This document shows positions 35,871 to 48,525 of a stretch of 64,000 nucleotides of DNA, one piece after another (position 1 is the stretch's first letter; the number at the start of each line of letters is the position of its first letter). The notes below the pieces were generated by a model. That model worked only from the letters and a program-made list of their open reading frames with translations, had not been told where the DNA came from and searched no databases. Source of the stretch: Cyprinodon diabolis (lineage: Eukaryota > Chordata > Actinopteri > Cyprinodontiformes > Cyprinodontidae). The position numbers were made by a program, and so were the translations under genes. The DNA is taken from the NCBI GenBank assembly GCA_030533445.1, contig JARPUW010000308.1, positions 51,403 to 115,402 of the forward strand, given 5' to 3'.

Positions 35871-38800
35871 GGTCTGATTATACAAAAACCGTAGCAGTTA
35901 TCAACATACCGTCTTCAGTTTTAAATAGACGAAGGATTTATCTACAAACTGAGCTTCAAACTGTTTTTCTAGGTGAATGTATGCCGACACAGTGAAGTGC
36001 TGTTTCTTATGCTTTTTTTTTCCTCTCCCCATTCATTTCCTATGGGATTTTTTTGCGACGTTTTCGCTAATAATTCGCAAACCTTCGGACTAATGAGAAA
36101 GTTTTATACAAGCACACATCACCCCATTGGTCCCGACGCGTGTGCCAACTTTGGGCCCGATCCGCCAAACCGTGCGGGACTAGTTACGCGCCGAAGTTTT
36201 GGGTATACGGGAGAATTATAATAACTAGAAAATTTCTAAAGAAATTTTGAGGGGGGCCACCTACTGCCCGTCTGGGGAACCGGGCCAATACGGCCCTGGC
36301 AAGTGACGTCGGGGCTCCCCAGACCAACTGCTTACGCCTTTGAGGGCTGCTGAGGGAAGGAAAGAGGGCAAGTTCATGGGTAAAGAGAGCTGTGTGCCAC
36401 TTGTGCTGAAATCTGGGAAATAGACGTGCACAGCGTATGATGCACAAGGGTAATATGGGTTGTCCATATTGAAACACAGTGGGTAAAGCCCAGTTGGCGG
36501 GCTTCGCCCGCCTGCGAGGAGCCATCTCAGTGAAGAAAAAAATCACCAATGGCGGGCTCTGCCCGCCTTCTAAGAGCCATTGCAGTGATGAAATCACCAA
36601 TGGCGGGCTCCGCCCGCCTGCTAAGAGCCATTGCAGTGATGTAATCACCTTTGGCGGGCTCCGCCCGCCTTCTAAGAGCCATTGCAGTGATGAAATCACC
36701 AATGGCAATGAGCAATATGCCAGAATGTATGAGTGTGTATAAGGAAGAGGCTTTTATTCTGTAGAGTCCTTGTAGTCTTATTTTGAAAGTCTATCATGAA
36801 TGTGCATCAAAAGATGGGTCACGCCCAGCAGTGATATAGAATCCATTTCCAAATGTTAAATCACTGGTTTTCCATGTTATTAGGTGAATAGTTGCTGTAT
36901 TACAGAGTAAATGGGAGACTTTTATTGTGAAATTTGCTCTGGGGTGTGTTTTGAAAAGGTCACTAGAGTCTAATAAAAACAACCTGGAAGAGTTTGGGTC
37001 ATAATGTTGAGCCATTTGCATCAATTAATGCATTACTATAATCTAGAGGCTTTTATTTTGTAGGGTCCCTGGAGTCTTATTTTGAAAGTCCAACAGAGTT
37101 GTGTTTATAGAAAATGTTCAGACCCGTCAATGATAGTTGATTACTTTCCAATCGTTAAAACACTCTTTTTCCATGTTATTAGGGCAGTAGATGAAGCGGA
37201 AATGGGAGGCTTTTATTTTGAAATTTGCTATAGGGTGTGTTTTAAACAGTCTCCTAGAGTCTATTCTCTAAAACGGGGTTGAGTTTGGGTCATAATGTTG
37301 AGCCATATAGGGCAATAAATATATGTAAAAAATATAGAGGCTTTTATTTTGTAGGGTCCCTGGAGTCTTATTTTGAAAGTCTATCAGTGCTGAGTGGCAA
37401 GGGAAGTGTCATGGACAGCAGTCATATAGTATCCATTTCACAATGTTAAATCAGTCCTTTCACCCTCCATTAGATTAATATGTGCTGTTTAAAACAGCAG
37501 AGGTAAAATCTGTTTGAAGCTTGGTAACCTTGACAACGCTTAACGAGCCTCTCACTGACACAGACAACAGCTGCACTCACTATTGGTTTCTTCTTCCCAG
37601 GCTTTTTTGTATGGGAAGAACGGCACCGAACAAACGACTACTGATCAAAAACCGTATGAGTTATTCAAAAAACATTTTCACCATGAGCATCAGCAATCCT
37701 TCGACTCCAACTATACCAACTTTGGTGTATGTGTGTCATTCAGAAAAATATTTATGACGAGTTGAAAACACATAGTCTGATTCGTTTCTCTCCCATCTTC
37801 AGCTCAAAAAGAATAGAGAAAGGCTGAAACTCTCATCGACTTTAGGTTGGTCTGGAGGGTTTTTAAGGAAAAGTATTAATCCTACCGTAATTCCGAAGAC
37901 ATTGTGTGAGTCCAGAGGTTTCAGTCTACAAACTGACCAAAAATGGTGACTGTAGCTCCAAATATGTGGCCGTGAGGGCGAGAATAAGATGTTTGATCTG
38001 AAAAAAATGGCCGCCTCACACTAAGATTTCAGCAGCTGCACTCTAGCAGGCTGCTGCAGAAGCTAACTGTCAGCTAGCTTCCAGGTGCTTACCCTCCGAA
38101 CAAACGACTGCTGAGCAAAAACCGTAAAAGATATCTGAAAAATTCTTTCAGTGAAAGCAACATCTATCCTTTGTCTCAGACTGGGGTAACCTTCATGTCT
38201 GTAGGTCTTTCACAACCCAAAACGAAGCACAAACAAAATGGTTGGCCCACCTGCTCCTCCCTTTCTTTTAACTGCAGGACCTCACTCTCACTCACCTTTT
38301 AGCTGCTAAAGCACCCCTCCGAACAAACGACTGCTGAGTAAAAACCGTAAAAGGTATCTGAAAAATTATTTTTATCTAAGCGACAGCTATATCTTGTCTT
38401 CAATTGGAGTAACTTTCATGGCTGTAGGTCATCTACAAACTGAATGGGAAGAGAAAGAAAAAGAAAAAACGTTTCATCACACCTAAGCTTCTAATTGAGC
38501 TAGCTGCAGCAGGTCACTGTCACTCAGCTTTCTGGTGCTTAAAATGTCCTCCGAACAAACGACTGCTGAGCAAAAACCGTATGAGTTATTCAAAAAAGTT
38601 TTTCACCGTGAGCGTCAGTCATCCTTCGACTCCAACTATGCCGACTTTGGTGTATGTGTGTCATTCAGAAAAATATTTATGACGAGTTTAAAACACATAG
38701 TCGGATTCGTTTTTCTCCCCTCTTCTGCTCCAAAACCAATGAAAAACGGCTCTGATTTTCATCGACTTTAGGTCGGTCTGGAGGGTTTTTAAGGAAAAGT

Positions 38801-39012
38801 ATTAATCCTACCGTAATTCCGAAGATATTGTGTGGGTCCAGAGATTTCAGTCTACAAACTGACCAAAGATGGTGACTCTAGCTATAAATATGTGGCCGTG
38901 AGGGCGAGTTTAAAATGTTTTTTTGTGTTTAAAAAACGCCTGCCTCACACTCTAGCTTTTCAGTTGCTCCACTCTAGCAGGCTGGATTTTGCTAAAACTT
39001 TGTGGCGCTTGA
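35871..39012 (+). repeat. macrosatellite unit 12 (mosaic)
   Basis: There is no 66-bp monomer, and the 27-bp short GC hairpin copy is missing, which explains the length of 3142. Its start resembles units 7 and 10 (gggtaaagag, ctgcgagg). It then shows A-like ctctggggtg and attactataa near 36940-37040, then B-like second-half markers. A gttaaaacac variant near 37155 is shared with unit 20. Confidence 0.95.
36496..36703 (+). repeat. 51-bp double-hairpin minisatellite, unit 12, 4 hairpins
   Basis: The 208-bp form differs from the standard by clean loss of the 27-bp copy. Confidence 0.93.
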
Positions 39013-42000
39013 GGTCTGATTATACAAAAACCGTAGCAGTTATCAACATACCGTCTTCAGTTTTAAATAGACGAAGGATTTATCTACAAACTGAGCTTCA
39101 AACTGTTTTTCTAGGTGAATGTATGGCGACACAGTGAAGTGCTGTTTTTTATGCTTTTTTTTCCCTCTCCCCATTCATTTCCTATGGGATTTTTTTGCGA
39201 CGTTTTCGCTAATAATTCGCAAACCTTCGGACTAATGAGAAAGTTTTATACAAGCACACATCACCCCATTGGTCCCGACGCGTGTGCCAACTTTGGGCCC
39301 GATCCGCCAAACCGTGCGGGACTAGTTACGCGCCGAAGTTTTGGGTATACGGGAGAATTATAATAACTAGAAAATTTCTAAAGAAATTTTGAGGGGGGCC
39401 ACCTACTGCCCGTCTGGGGAACAGGGCCAATACGGCCCTGGCAAGTGATGTCGGGGCTCCCCAGACCAACTGCTTACGCCTTTGAGGGCTGCTGAGGGAA
39501 GGAAAGAGGGCTAGGTCATGGGCAAAGAGAGCTGTGTGCCACTTGTGCTGAAATCTGGGAAATAGACGTGCACAGCGTATGATGCAAAAGGGTAATATGG
39601 GTTGTCCATATTGAACCGCAGTGGGTAAAGCTCAGTTGGTGGGCTCCGCCCGCCTGCTAGGAGCCCTTGCAGCGATGAAAAAAATCACCAATGGCGGGCT
39701 CTGCCCGCCTGCTAAGAGCCATTGCAGTGATGAAATCACCAATGGCAATGAGCAATATGCCAGAATGTATGAGTGTGTATAAGGAAGAGGCTTTTATTCT
39801 GTAGAGTCCCTGGAGTCTTATTTTGAAAGTCTATCATGGAAGTGCATCTAAAGATGGGTCATGCCCAGCAGTTATATAGAATCAATTTCCAAATGTTAAA
39901 TCACTGGTTTTCCATGTTATTAGGTGAATAGTTGCTGTATTACAGAGTAAATGGGAGACTTTTATTGTGAAATTTGCTCTGGGTGTGTTTTGAAAAGGTC
40001 ACTAGAGTCTAATAAAAACAACCTGGAAGAGTTTGGGTCATAATGTTGAGCCATTTGCATCAATTAATGCATTAGTATAATCTAGAGGCTTTTATTTTGT
40101 AGGGTCGCTGGAGTCTTATTTTGAAAGTCCAACAGAGTTGTGTTTATAGAAAATGTTCAGACCCGTCAATGATAGTTGATTACTTTCCAATCGTTAAATC
40201 ACTGTTTTTCCATGTTATTAGGGCAGTAGATGAAGCGGAAATGGGAGGCTTTTATTTTGAAATTTGCTATAGGGTGTGTTTTAAACAGTCTCCTAGAGTC
40301 TATTCTCTAAAACGGGGTTGAGTTTGGGTCATAATATTGAGCCATATAGGGCAATAAATATATGTAAAAAATATAGAGGCTTTTATTTTGTAGGGTCCCT
40401 GGAGTCTTATTTTGAAAGTCTATCAGTGCTGAGTGGCAAGGGAAGTGTCCTGGACAGCAGTCATATAGTATCCATTTCCCAATGTTAAATCAGTCCTTTC
40501 ACCCTCCATTAGATTAATATGTGCTGTTTAAAACAGCAGAGGTAAAATCTGTTTGAAGCTTGGTAACCTTGACAACGCTTAACGAGCCTCTCACTGACAC
40601 AGACAACAGCTGCACTCACTATTGGTTTCTTCTTCCCAGGCTTTTTTGTATGGGAAGAACGGCAACGAAAACAAACGACTACTGATCAAAAACCGTATGA
40701 GTTATTCAAAAAACATTTTCACCATGAGCATCAGCAATCCTTCGACTCCAAGTATACCAACTTTGGTGTATGTGTGTCATTCAGAACAATATTTATGACG
40801 ACTTGAAAACACATAGTCTGATTCGTTTCTCTTCCATCTTCAGCTCAAAAAGAATGGAGAAAGGCTGAAACTCATCGACTTTAGGTTGGTCTGGAGGGTT
40901 TTTAAGGAAAAGTATTAATCCTACCGTAATTCCGAAGACATTGTGTGAGTCCAGAGGTTTCAGTCTACAAACTGACCAAAAATGGTGACTGTAGCTCCAA
41001 ATATGTGGCCGTGAGGGCGAGAATAAGATGTTTGATCTTAAAAAAATGGCCGCCTCACACTAAGATTTCAGCAGCTGCACTCTAGCAGGCTGCTGCAGAA
41101 GCTAACTGTCAGCTAGCTTCCAGGTGCTTACCCTCCGAACAAACGACTGCTGAGCAAAAACCGTAAAAGATATCTGAAAAATTCTTTCAGTGAAAGCAAC
41201 ATCTATCCTTTGTCTCAGACTGGGGTAACCTTCATGTCTGTAGGTCTTTCACAACCCAAAACGAAGCACAAACAAAATGGTTGGCCCACCTGCTCCTCCC
41301 TTTGTTTGAACTGCAGGACCTCACTCTCACTCACCTTTTAGCTGCTAAAGCACCCCTCCGAACAAACGACTGCTGAGTAAAAACCGTAAAAGGTGTCTGA
41401 AAAATTCTTTTTATCTAAGCGACAGCTATATCTTGTCTTCAATTGGAGTAACTTTCATGGCTGTAGGTCATCTACAAACTGAATGGGAAGAGAAAGAAAA
41501 AGAAAAAACGTTTCATCACACCTAAGCTTCTAATTGAGCTAGCTGCAGCAGGTCACTGTCACTCAGCTTTCAGGTGCTTAAAATGTCCTCCGAACAAACG
41601 ACTGCTGAGCAAAAACCGTATGAGTTATTCAAAAAAAGTTTTCACCGTGAGCGTCAGTCATCCTTCGACTCCAACTATGCCAACTTTGGTGTATGTGTGT
41701 CATTCAGAAAAATATTTATGACGAGTTGAAAACACATAGTCTGATTCGTTTTTCTCCCCTCTTCTGCTCCAAAACCAATGAAAAACGGCTCTGATTTTCA
41801 TCGACTTTAGGTCGGTCTGGAGGGTTTTTAAGGAAAAGTATTAATCCTACCGTAATTCCGAAGATATTGTGTGGGTCCAGAGATTTCAGTCTACAAACTG
41901 ACCAAAAATGGTGACTCTAGCTATAAATATGTGGCCGTGAGGGCGAGTTTAAAATGTTTTTTTGTGTTTAAAAAACGCCTGCCTCACACTCTAGCTTTTC

Positions 42001-42051
42001 AGTTGCTCCACTCTAGCAGGCTGGATTTTGCTAAAACTTTGTGGCGCTTGA
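39013..42051 (+). repeat. macrosatellite unit 13 (subfamily C), shortest full unit
   Basis: There is no 66-bp monomer and only two GC hairpins. C markers begin by 39422 and run to the R region. Private changes include a T-to-C in the poly-T tract near 39163 and gtgtcctgg near 40449. Confidence 0.97.
39638..39743 (+). repeat. 51-bp double-hairpin minisatellite, unit 13, C type, 2 hairpins
   Basis: The shortest array: 55 plus 51 bp. It is two copies shorter than the other C-type arrays in units 6 and 17. Confidence 0.93.
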
Positions 42052-45000
42052 GGTCTGATTATACAAAAACCGTAGCAGTTATCAACATACCGTCTTCAGT
42101 TTTAAATAGACGAAGGATTTATCTACAAACTGAGCTTCAAACTGTTTTTCTAGGTGAATGTATGCCGACACAGTGAAGTGCTGTTTTTTATGCTTTTTTT
42201 TTCCTCTCCCCATTCATTTCCTATGGGATTTTTTTGCGACGTTTTCGCTAATAATTCGCAAACCTTCGGACTAATGAGAAAGTTTTATACAAGCACACAT
42301 CACCCCATTGGTCCCGACGCGTGTGCCAACTTTGGGCCCGATCCGCCAAACCGTGCGGGACTAGTTATGCGCCGAAGTTTTGGGTATACGGGAGAATTAT
42401 AATAACTAGAAAATTTCTAAAGAAATTTTGAGGGGGGCCACCTACTGCCCGTCTGGGGAACCGGGCCAATACGGCCCTGGCAAGTGACGTCGGGGCTCCC
42501 CAGACCAACTGCTTACCCCTCTGAGGGCTGCTGAGGGAAGGAAAGAGGGCAAGTTCGTGGGCAAAGAGAGCTGTGTGCCACTTGTGCTGAAATCTGGGAA
42601 ATAGACGTGCACAGCGTATGATGCACAAGGGTAATATGGGTTGTCCATATTGAAACACAGTGGGTAAAGCCCAGTTGGCGGGCTTCGCCCGCCTGCTAGG
42701 AGCCATCTCATTGAAGAAAAAAATCACCAATGGCGGGCTCTGCCCGCCTTCTAAGAGCCATTGCAGTGATGAAATCACCAATGGCGGGCGACGCCCGCCT
42801 GCTAAGAGCCATTGCAGTGATGTAATCACCTTTGGCGGGCTCCGCCCGCATGTTACCATTGGCGGGCTCCGCCCGCCTTCTAAGAGCCATTGCAGTGATG
42901 AAATCACCAATGGCAATGAGCAATATGCCAGAATGTATGAGTGTGTATAAGGAAGAGGCTTTTATTCTGTAGAGTCCTTGTAGTCTTATTTTGAAAGTCT
43001 ATCATGAATGTGCATCAAAAGATGGGTCACGCCCAGCAGTGATATAGAATCCATTTCCAAATGTTAAATCACTGGTTTTCCATGTTATTAGGTGAATAGT
43101 TGCTGTATTACAGAGTAAATGGGAGACTTTTATTGTGAAATTTGCTCTGGGGTGTGTTTTGAAAAGGTCACTAGAGTCTAATAAAAACAACCTGGAAGAG
43201 TTTGGGTCATAATGTTGAGCCATTTGCATCAATTAATGCATTACTATAATCTAGAGGCTTTTATTTTGTAGGGTCCCTGGAGTCTTATTTTGAAAGTCCA
43301 ACAGAGTTGTGTTTATAGAAAATGTTCAGACCCGTCAATGATAGTTGATTACTTTCCAATCGTTAAATCACTCTTTTTCCATGTTATTAGGGCAGTAGAT
43401 GAAGCGGAAATGGGAGGCTTTTATTTTGAAATTTGCTATAGGGTGTGTTTTAAACAGTCTCCTAGAGTCTATTCTCTAAAACGGGGTTGAGTTTGGGTCA
43501 TAATGTTGAGCCATATAGAGCAATAAATATATGTAAAAAATATAGAGGCTTTTATTTTGTAGGGTCCCTGGAGTCTTATTTTGAAAGTCTATCAGTGCTG
43601 AGTGGCAAGGGAAGTGTCATGTACAGCAGTCATATAGTATCCATTTCCCAATGTTAAATCAGTCCTTTCACCCTCCATTAGATTAATATGTGCTGTTTAA
43701 AACAGCAGAGGTAAAATCTGTTTGAAGCTTGGTAACCTTGACAACGCTTAACGAGCCTCTCACTGACACAGACAACAGCTGCACTCACTATTGGTTTCTT
43801 CTTCCCAGGCTTTTTTGTATGGGAAGAACGGCACCGAACAAACGACTACTGATCAAAAACCGTATGAGTTATTCAAAAAACATTTTCACCATGAGCATCA
43901 GCAATCCTTCGACTCCAACTATACCAACTTTGGTGTATGTGTGTCATTCAGAAAAATATTTATGACGAGTTGAAAACACATAGTCTGATTCGTTTTTCTC
44001 CCATCTTCAGCTCAAAAAGAATGGAGAAAGGCTGAAACTCTCATCCACTTTAGGTTGGTCTGGAGGGTTTTTAAGGCAAAGTATTAATCCTACCGTAATT
44101 CCGAAGACATTGTGTGAGTCCAGAGGTTTCAGTCTACAAACTGACCAAAAATGGTGACTGTAGCTCCAAATATGTGGCCGTGAGGGCGAGAATAAGATGT
44201 TTGATCTTAAAAAATGGCCGCCTCACACTAAGATTTCAGCAGCTGCACTCTAGCAGGCTGCTGCAGAAGCTAACTGTCAGCTAGCTTCCAGGTGCTTACC
44301 CTCCGAACAAACGACTGCTGAGCAAAAACCGTAAAAGATATCTGAAAAATTCTTTCAGTGAAAGCAACATCTATCCTTTGTCTCAGACTGGGGTAACCTT
44401 CATGTCTGTAGGTCTTTCACAACCCAAAACGAAGCACAAACAAAATGGTTGGCCCACCTGCTCCTCCCTTTGTTTGAACTGCAGGACCTCACTCTCACTC
44501 ACCTTTTAGCTGCTAAAGCACCCCTCCGAACAAACGACTGCTGAGTAAAAACCGTAAAAGGTATCTGAAAAATTCTTTTTATCTAAGCGACAGCTATATC
44601 TTGTCTTCAATTGGAGTAACTTTCATGGCTGTAGGTCATCTACAAACTGAATGGGAAGAGAAAGAAAAAGAAAAAACGTTTCATCACACCTAAGCTTCTA
44701 ATTGAGCTAGCTGCAGCAGGTCACTGTCACTCAGCTTTCAGGTGCTTAAAATGTCCTCCGAACAAACGACTGCTGAGCAAAAACCGTATGAGTTATTCAA
44801 AAAATTTTTTCACCGTGAGCGTCAGTCATCCTTCGACTCCAACTATGCCAACTTTGGTGTATGTGTGTCATTCAGAAAAATATTTATGACGAGTTTAAAA
44901 CACATAGTCGGATTCGTTTTTCTCCCCTCTTCTGCTCCAAAACCAATGAAAAACGGCTCTGATTTTCATCGACTTTAGGTCGGTCTGGAGGGTTTTTAAG

Positions 45001-45219
45001 GAAAAGTATTAATCCTACCGTAATTCCGAAGATATTGTGTGGGTCCAGAGATTTCAGTCTACAAACTGACCAAAAATGGTGACTCTAGCTATAAATATGT
45101 GGCCGTGAGGGCGAGTTTAAAATGTTTTTTTGTGTTTAAAAAACGCCTGCCTCACACTCTAGCTTTTCAGTTGCTCCACTCTAGCAGGCTGGATTTTGCT
45201 AAAACTTTGTGGCGCTTGA
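42052..45219 (+). repeat. macrosatellite unit 14 (subfamily A)
   Basis: There is no 66-bp monomer. The GC hairpins have unusual changes: a gac loop near 42793 and a broken arm (gcccgcatg) near 42845. A CpG transition at 42368 gives ttatgcgcc. Confidence 0.97.
42677..42911 (+). repeat. 51-bp double-hairpin minisatellite, unit 14, 5 hairpins with mutations
   Basis: The third hairpin has loop gac with intact arms. The short copy has a damaged right arm (gcccgca), the clearest arm mutation in the window. Confidence 0.93.
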
Positions 45220-45574
45220 GGTCTGATTATACAAAAACCGTAGCAGTTATCAACATACCGTCTTCAGTTTTAAATAGACGAAGGATTTATCTACAAACTG
45301 AGCTTCAAACTGTTTTTCTAGGTGAATGTATGCCGACACAGTGAAGTGCTGTTTTTTATGCTTTTTTTTTCCTCTCCCCATTCATTTCCTATGGGATTTT
45401 TTTGCGACGTTTTCGCTAATAATTCGCAAACCTTCGGACTAATGAGAAAGTTTTATACAAGCACACATCACCCCATTGGTCCCGACGCGTGTGCCAACTT
45501 TGGGCCCGATCCGCCAAACCGTGCGGGACTAGTTACGCGCCGAAGTTTTGGGTATACGGGAGAATTATAATAAT

Positions 45575-45709
45575 AATAATACGCGGAATAAATATGTGCA
45601 ATAGTAGTAGGTGGGCCATGCCTTCGGCATGTGGCCCCCCAATAATAATACGCGGAATAAATATGTGCAATAGTAGTAGGTGGGCCATGCCTTCGGCATG
45701 TGGCCCCCC
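45575..45709 (+). repeat. 66-bp hairpin minisatellite, unit 15, two copies
   Basis: Two copies with one extra AAT triplet between them (135 bp). Confidence 0.93.
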
Positions 45710-45982
45710 AACTAGAAAATTTCTAAAGAAATTTTGAGGGGGGCCACCTACTGCCCGTCTGGGGAACCGGGCCAATACGGCCCTGGCAAGTGACGTCGGG
45801 GCTCCCCAGACCAACTGCTTACGCCTTTGAGGGCTGCTGAGGGAAGGAAAGAGGGCAAGTTCATGGGCAAAGAGAGCTGTGTGCCACTTGTGCTGAAATC
45901 TGGGAAATAGACGTGCACAGCGTATCATGCACAAGCATAATATGGGTTGTCCATATTGAAACACAGTGGGTAAAGCCCAGTT

Positions 45983-46217
45983 GGCGGGCTTCGCCCGCCT
46001 GCTAGGAGCCATCTCAGTGAAGAAAAAAATCACCAATGGCGGGCTCTGCCCGCCTTCTAAGAGCCATTGCAGTGATGAAATCACCAATGGCGGGCTCCGC
46101 CCGCCTGCTAAGAGCCATTGCAGTGATGTAATCACCTTTGGCGGGCTCCGCCCGCCTGTTACCATTGGCGGGCTCCGCCCGCCTTCTAAGAGCCATTGCA
46201 GTGATGAAATCACCAAT
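45983..46217 (+). repeat. 51-bp double-hairpin minisatellite, unit 15, 5 hairpins
   Basis: Standard 235-bp form. Confidence 0.93.
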
Positions 46218-48525
46218 GGCAATGAGCAATATGCCGGAATGTATGAGTGTGTATAAGGAAGAGGCTTTTATTCTGTAGAGTCCTTGTAGTCTTATTTTGA
46301 AAGTCTATCATGAATGTGCATCAAAAGATGGGTCACGCCCAGCAGTGATATAGAATCCATTTCCAAATGTTAAATCACTGGTTTTCCATGTTATTAGGTG
46401 AATAGTTGCTGTATTACAGAGTAAATGGGAGACTTTTATTGTGAAATTTGCTCTGGGGTGTGTTTTGAAAAGGTCACTAGAGTCTAATAAAAACAACCTG
46501 GAAGAGTTTGGGTCATAATGTTGAGCCATTTGCATCAATTAATGCATTAGTATAATCTAGAGGCTTTTATTTTGTAGGGTCCCTGGAGTCTTATTTTGAA
46601 AGTCCAACAGAGTTGTGTTTAGAGAAAATGTTCAGACCCATCAATGATAGTTGATGACTTTCCAATCGTTAAATCACTCTTTTTCCATTTTATTAGGGCA
46701 GTAGATGAAGCGGAAATGGGAGGCTTTTATTTTGAAATTTGCCATAGGGTGTGTTTTAAACAGTCTCCTAGAGTCTATTCTCTAAAATGGGGTTGAGTTT
46801 GGGTCATAATGTTGAGCCATAAAGGGCAATAAATATATGTAAAAAATATAGAGGCTTTTATTTTGAAGGGTCCCTGGAGTCTTATTTTGAAAGTCTATCA
46901 GTGCTGAGTGGCAAGGGAAGTGTCATGGACGGCAGTCATATAGTATCCATTTCCCAATGTTAAATCAGTGCTTTCACCCTCCATTAGATTAATATGTGCT
47001 GTTTAAAACAGCAGAGGTAAAATCTGTTTGAAGCTTGGTAACCTTGACAACGCTTAATGAGCCTCTCACTGACACAGACAACAGCTGCACTCACTATTGG
47101 TTTCTTCTTCCCAGGCTTTTTTGTATGGGAAGAACGGCACCGAACAAACGACTGCTGAGCAAAAACCGTATGAGTTATTAAAAAAAAAAATTTCACCATG
47201 AGCATCAGCAATCCTTCGACTCCAACTATACCAACTTTGGTGTATGTGTGTCATTCAGAACAATATTTATGACGACTTGAAAACACATAGTCTGATTCGT
47301 TTTTCTCCCATCTTCAGCTTAAAAAGAATGGAGAAAGGCTGAAACTCATCGACTTTAGGTTGGTCTGGAGGGTTTTTAAGGAAAAGTATTAATCCTACCG
47401 TAATTCCGAAGACATTGTGTGAGTCCAGAGGTTTCAGTCTACAAACTGACCAAAAATGGTGACTGTAGGTCCAAATATGTGGCCGTGAGGGCGAGAATAA
47501 GATGTTTGATCTTAAAAAAATGGCCGCCTCACACTAAGATTTCAGCAGCTGCACTCTAGCAGGCTGCTGCAGAAGCTAACTGTCAGCTAGCTTCCAGGTG
47601 CTTACCCTCCGAACAAACGACTGCTGAGCAAAAACCGTAAAAGATATCTGAAAAATTCTTTCAGTGAAAGCAACATCTATCCTTTGTCTCAGACTGGGGT
47701 AACCTTCATGTCTGTAGGTCTTTCACAACCCAAAACGAAGCACAAACAAAATGGTTGGCCCACCTGCTCCTCCCTTTGTTTGAACTGCAGGACCTCACTC
47801 TCACTCACCTTTTAGCTGCTAAAGCACCCCTCCGAACAAACGACTGCTGAGTAAAAACCGTAAAAGGTGTCTGAAAAATTCTTTTTATCTAAGCGACAGC
47901 TATATCTTGTCTTCAATTGGAGTAACTTTCATGGCTGTAGGTCATCTACAAACTGAATGGGAAGAGAAAGAAAAAGAAAAAACGTTTCATCACACCTAAG
48001 CTTCTAATTGAGCTAGCTGCAGCAGGTCACTGTCACTCAGCTTTCAGGTGCTTAAAATGTCCTCCGAACAAACGACTGCTGAGCAAAAACCGTATGAGTT
48101 ATTCAAAAAATTTTTTCACCGTGAGCGTCAGTCATCCTTCGACTCCAACTATGCCAACTTTGGTGTATGTGTGTCATTCAGAAAAATATTTATGACAAGT
48201 TTAAAACACATAGTCGGATTCGTTTTTCTCCCCTCTTCTGCTCCAAAACCAATGAAAAACGGCTCTGATTTTCATCGACTTTAGGTCGGTCTGGAGGGTT
48301 TTTAAGGAAAAGTATTAATCCTACCGTAATTCCGAAGATATTGTGTGGGTCCAGAGATTTCAGTCTACAAACTGACCAAAAATGGTGACTCTAGCTATAA
48401 ATATGTGGCCGTGAGGGCGAGTTTAAAATGTTTTTTTGTGTTTAAAAAACGCCTGCCTCACACTCTAGCTTTTCAGTTGCTCCACTCTAGCAGGCTGGAT
48501 TTTGCTAAAACTTTGTGGCGCTTGA

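Larger units (their letters stand above)
45220..48525 (+). repeat. macrosatellite unit 15 (mosaic; C-like second half)
   Basis: Two 66-bp monomers add exactly 135 bp to the 3171-bp base. The S2-S3 region carries an unusual density of private changes (46619-47058), several of them CpG transitions. The P repeat has a patch reading gctgagc as in Q and R, followed by an 11-A run at 47180-47190. The rest of the 3' half matches subfamily C. Confidence 0.95.
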
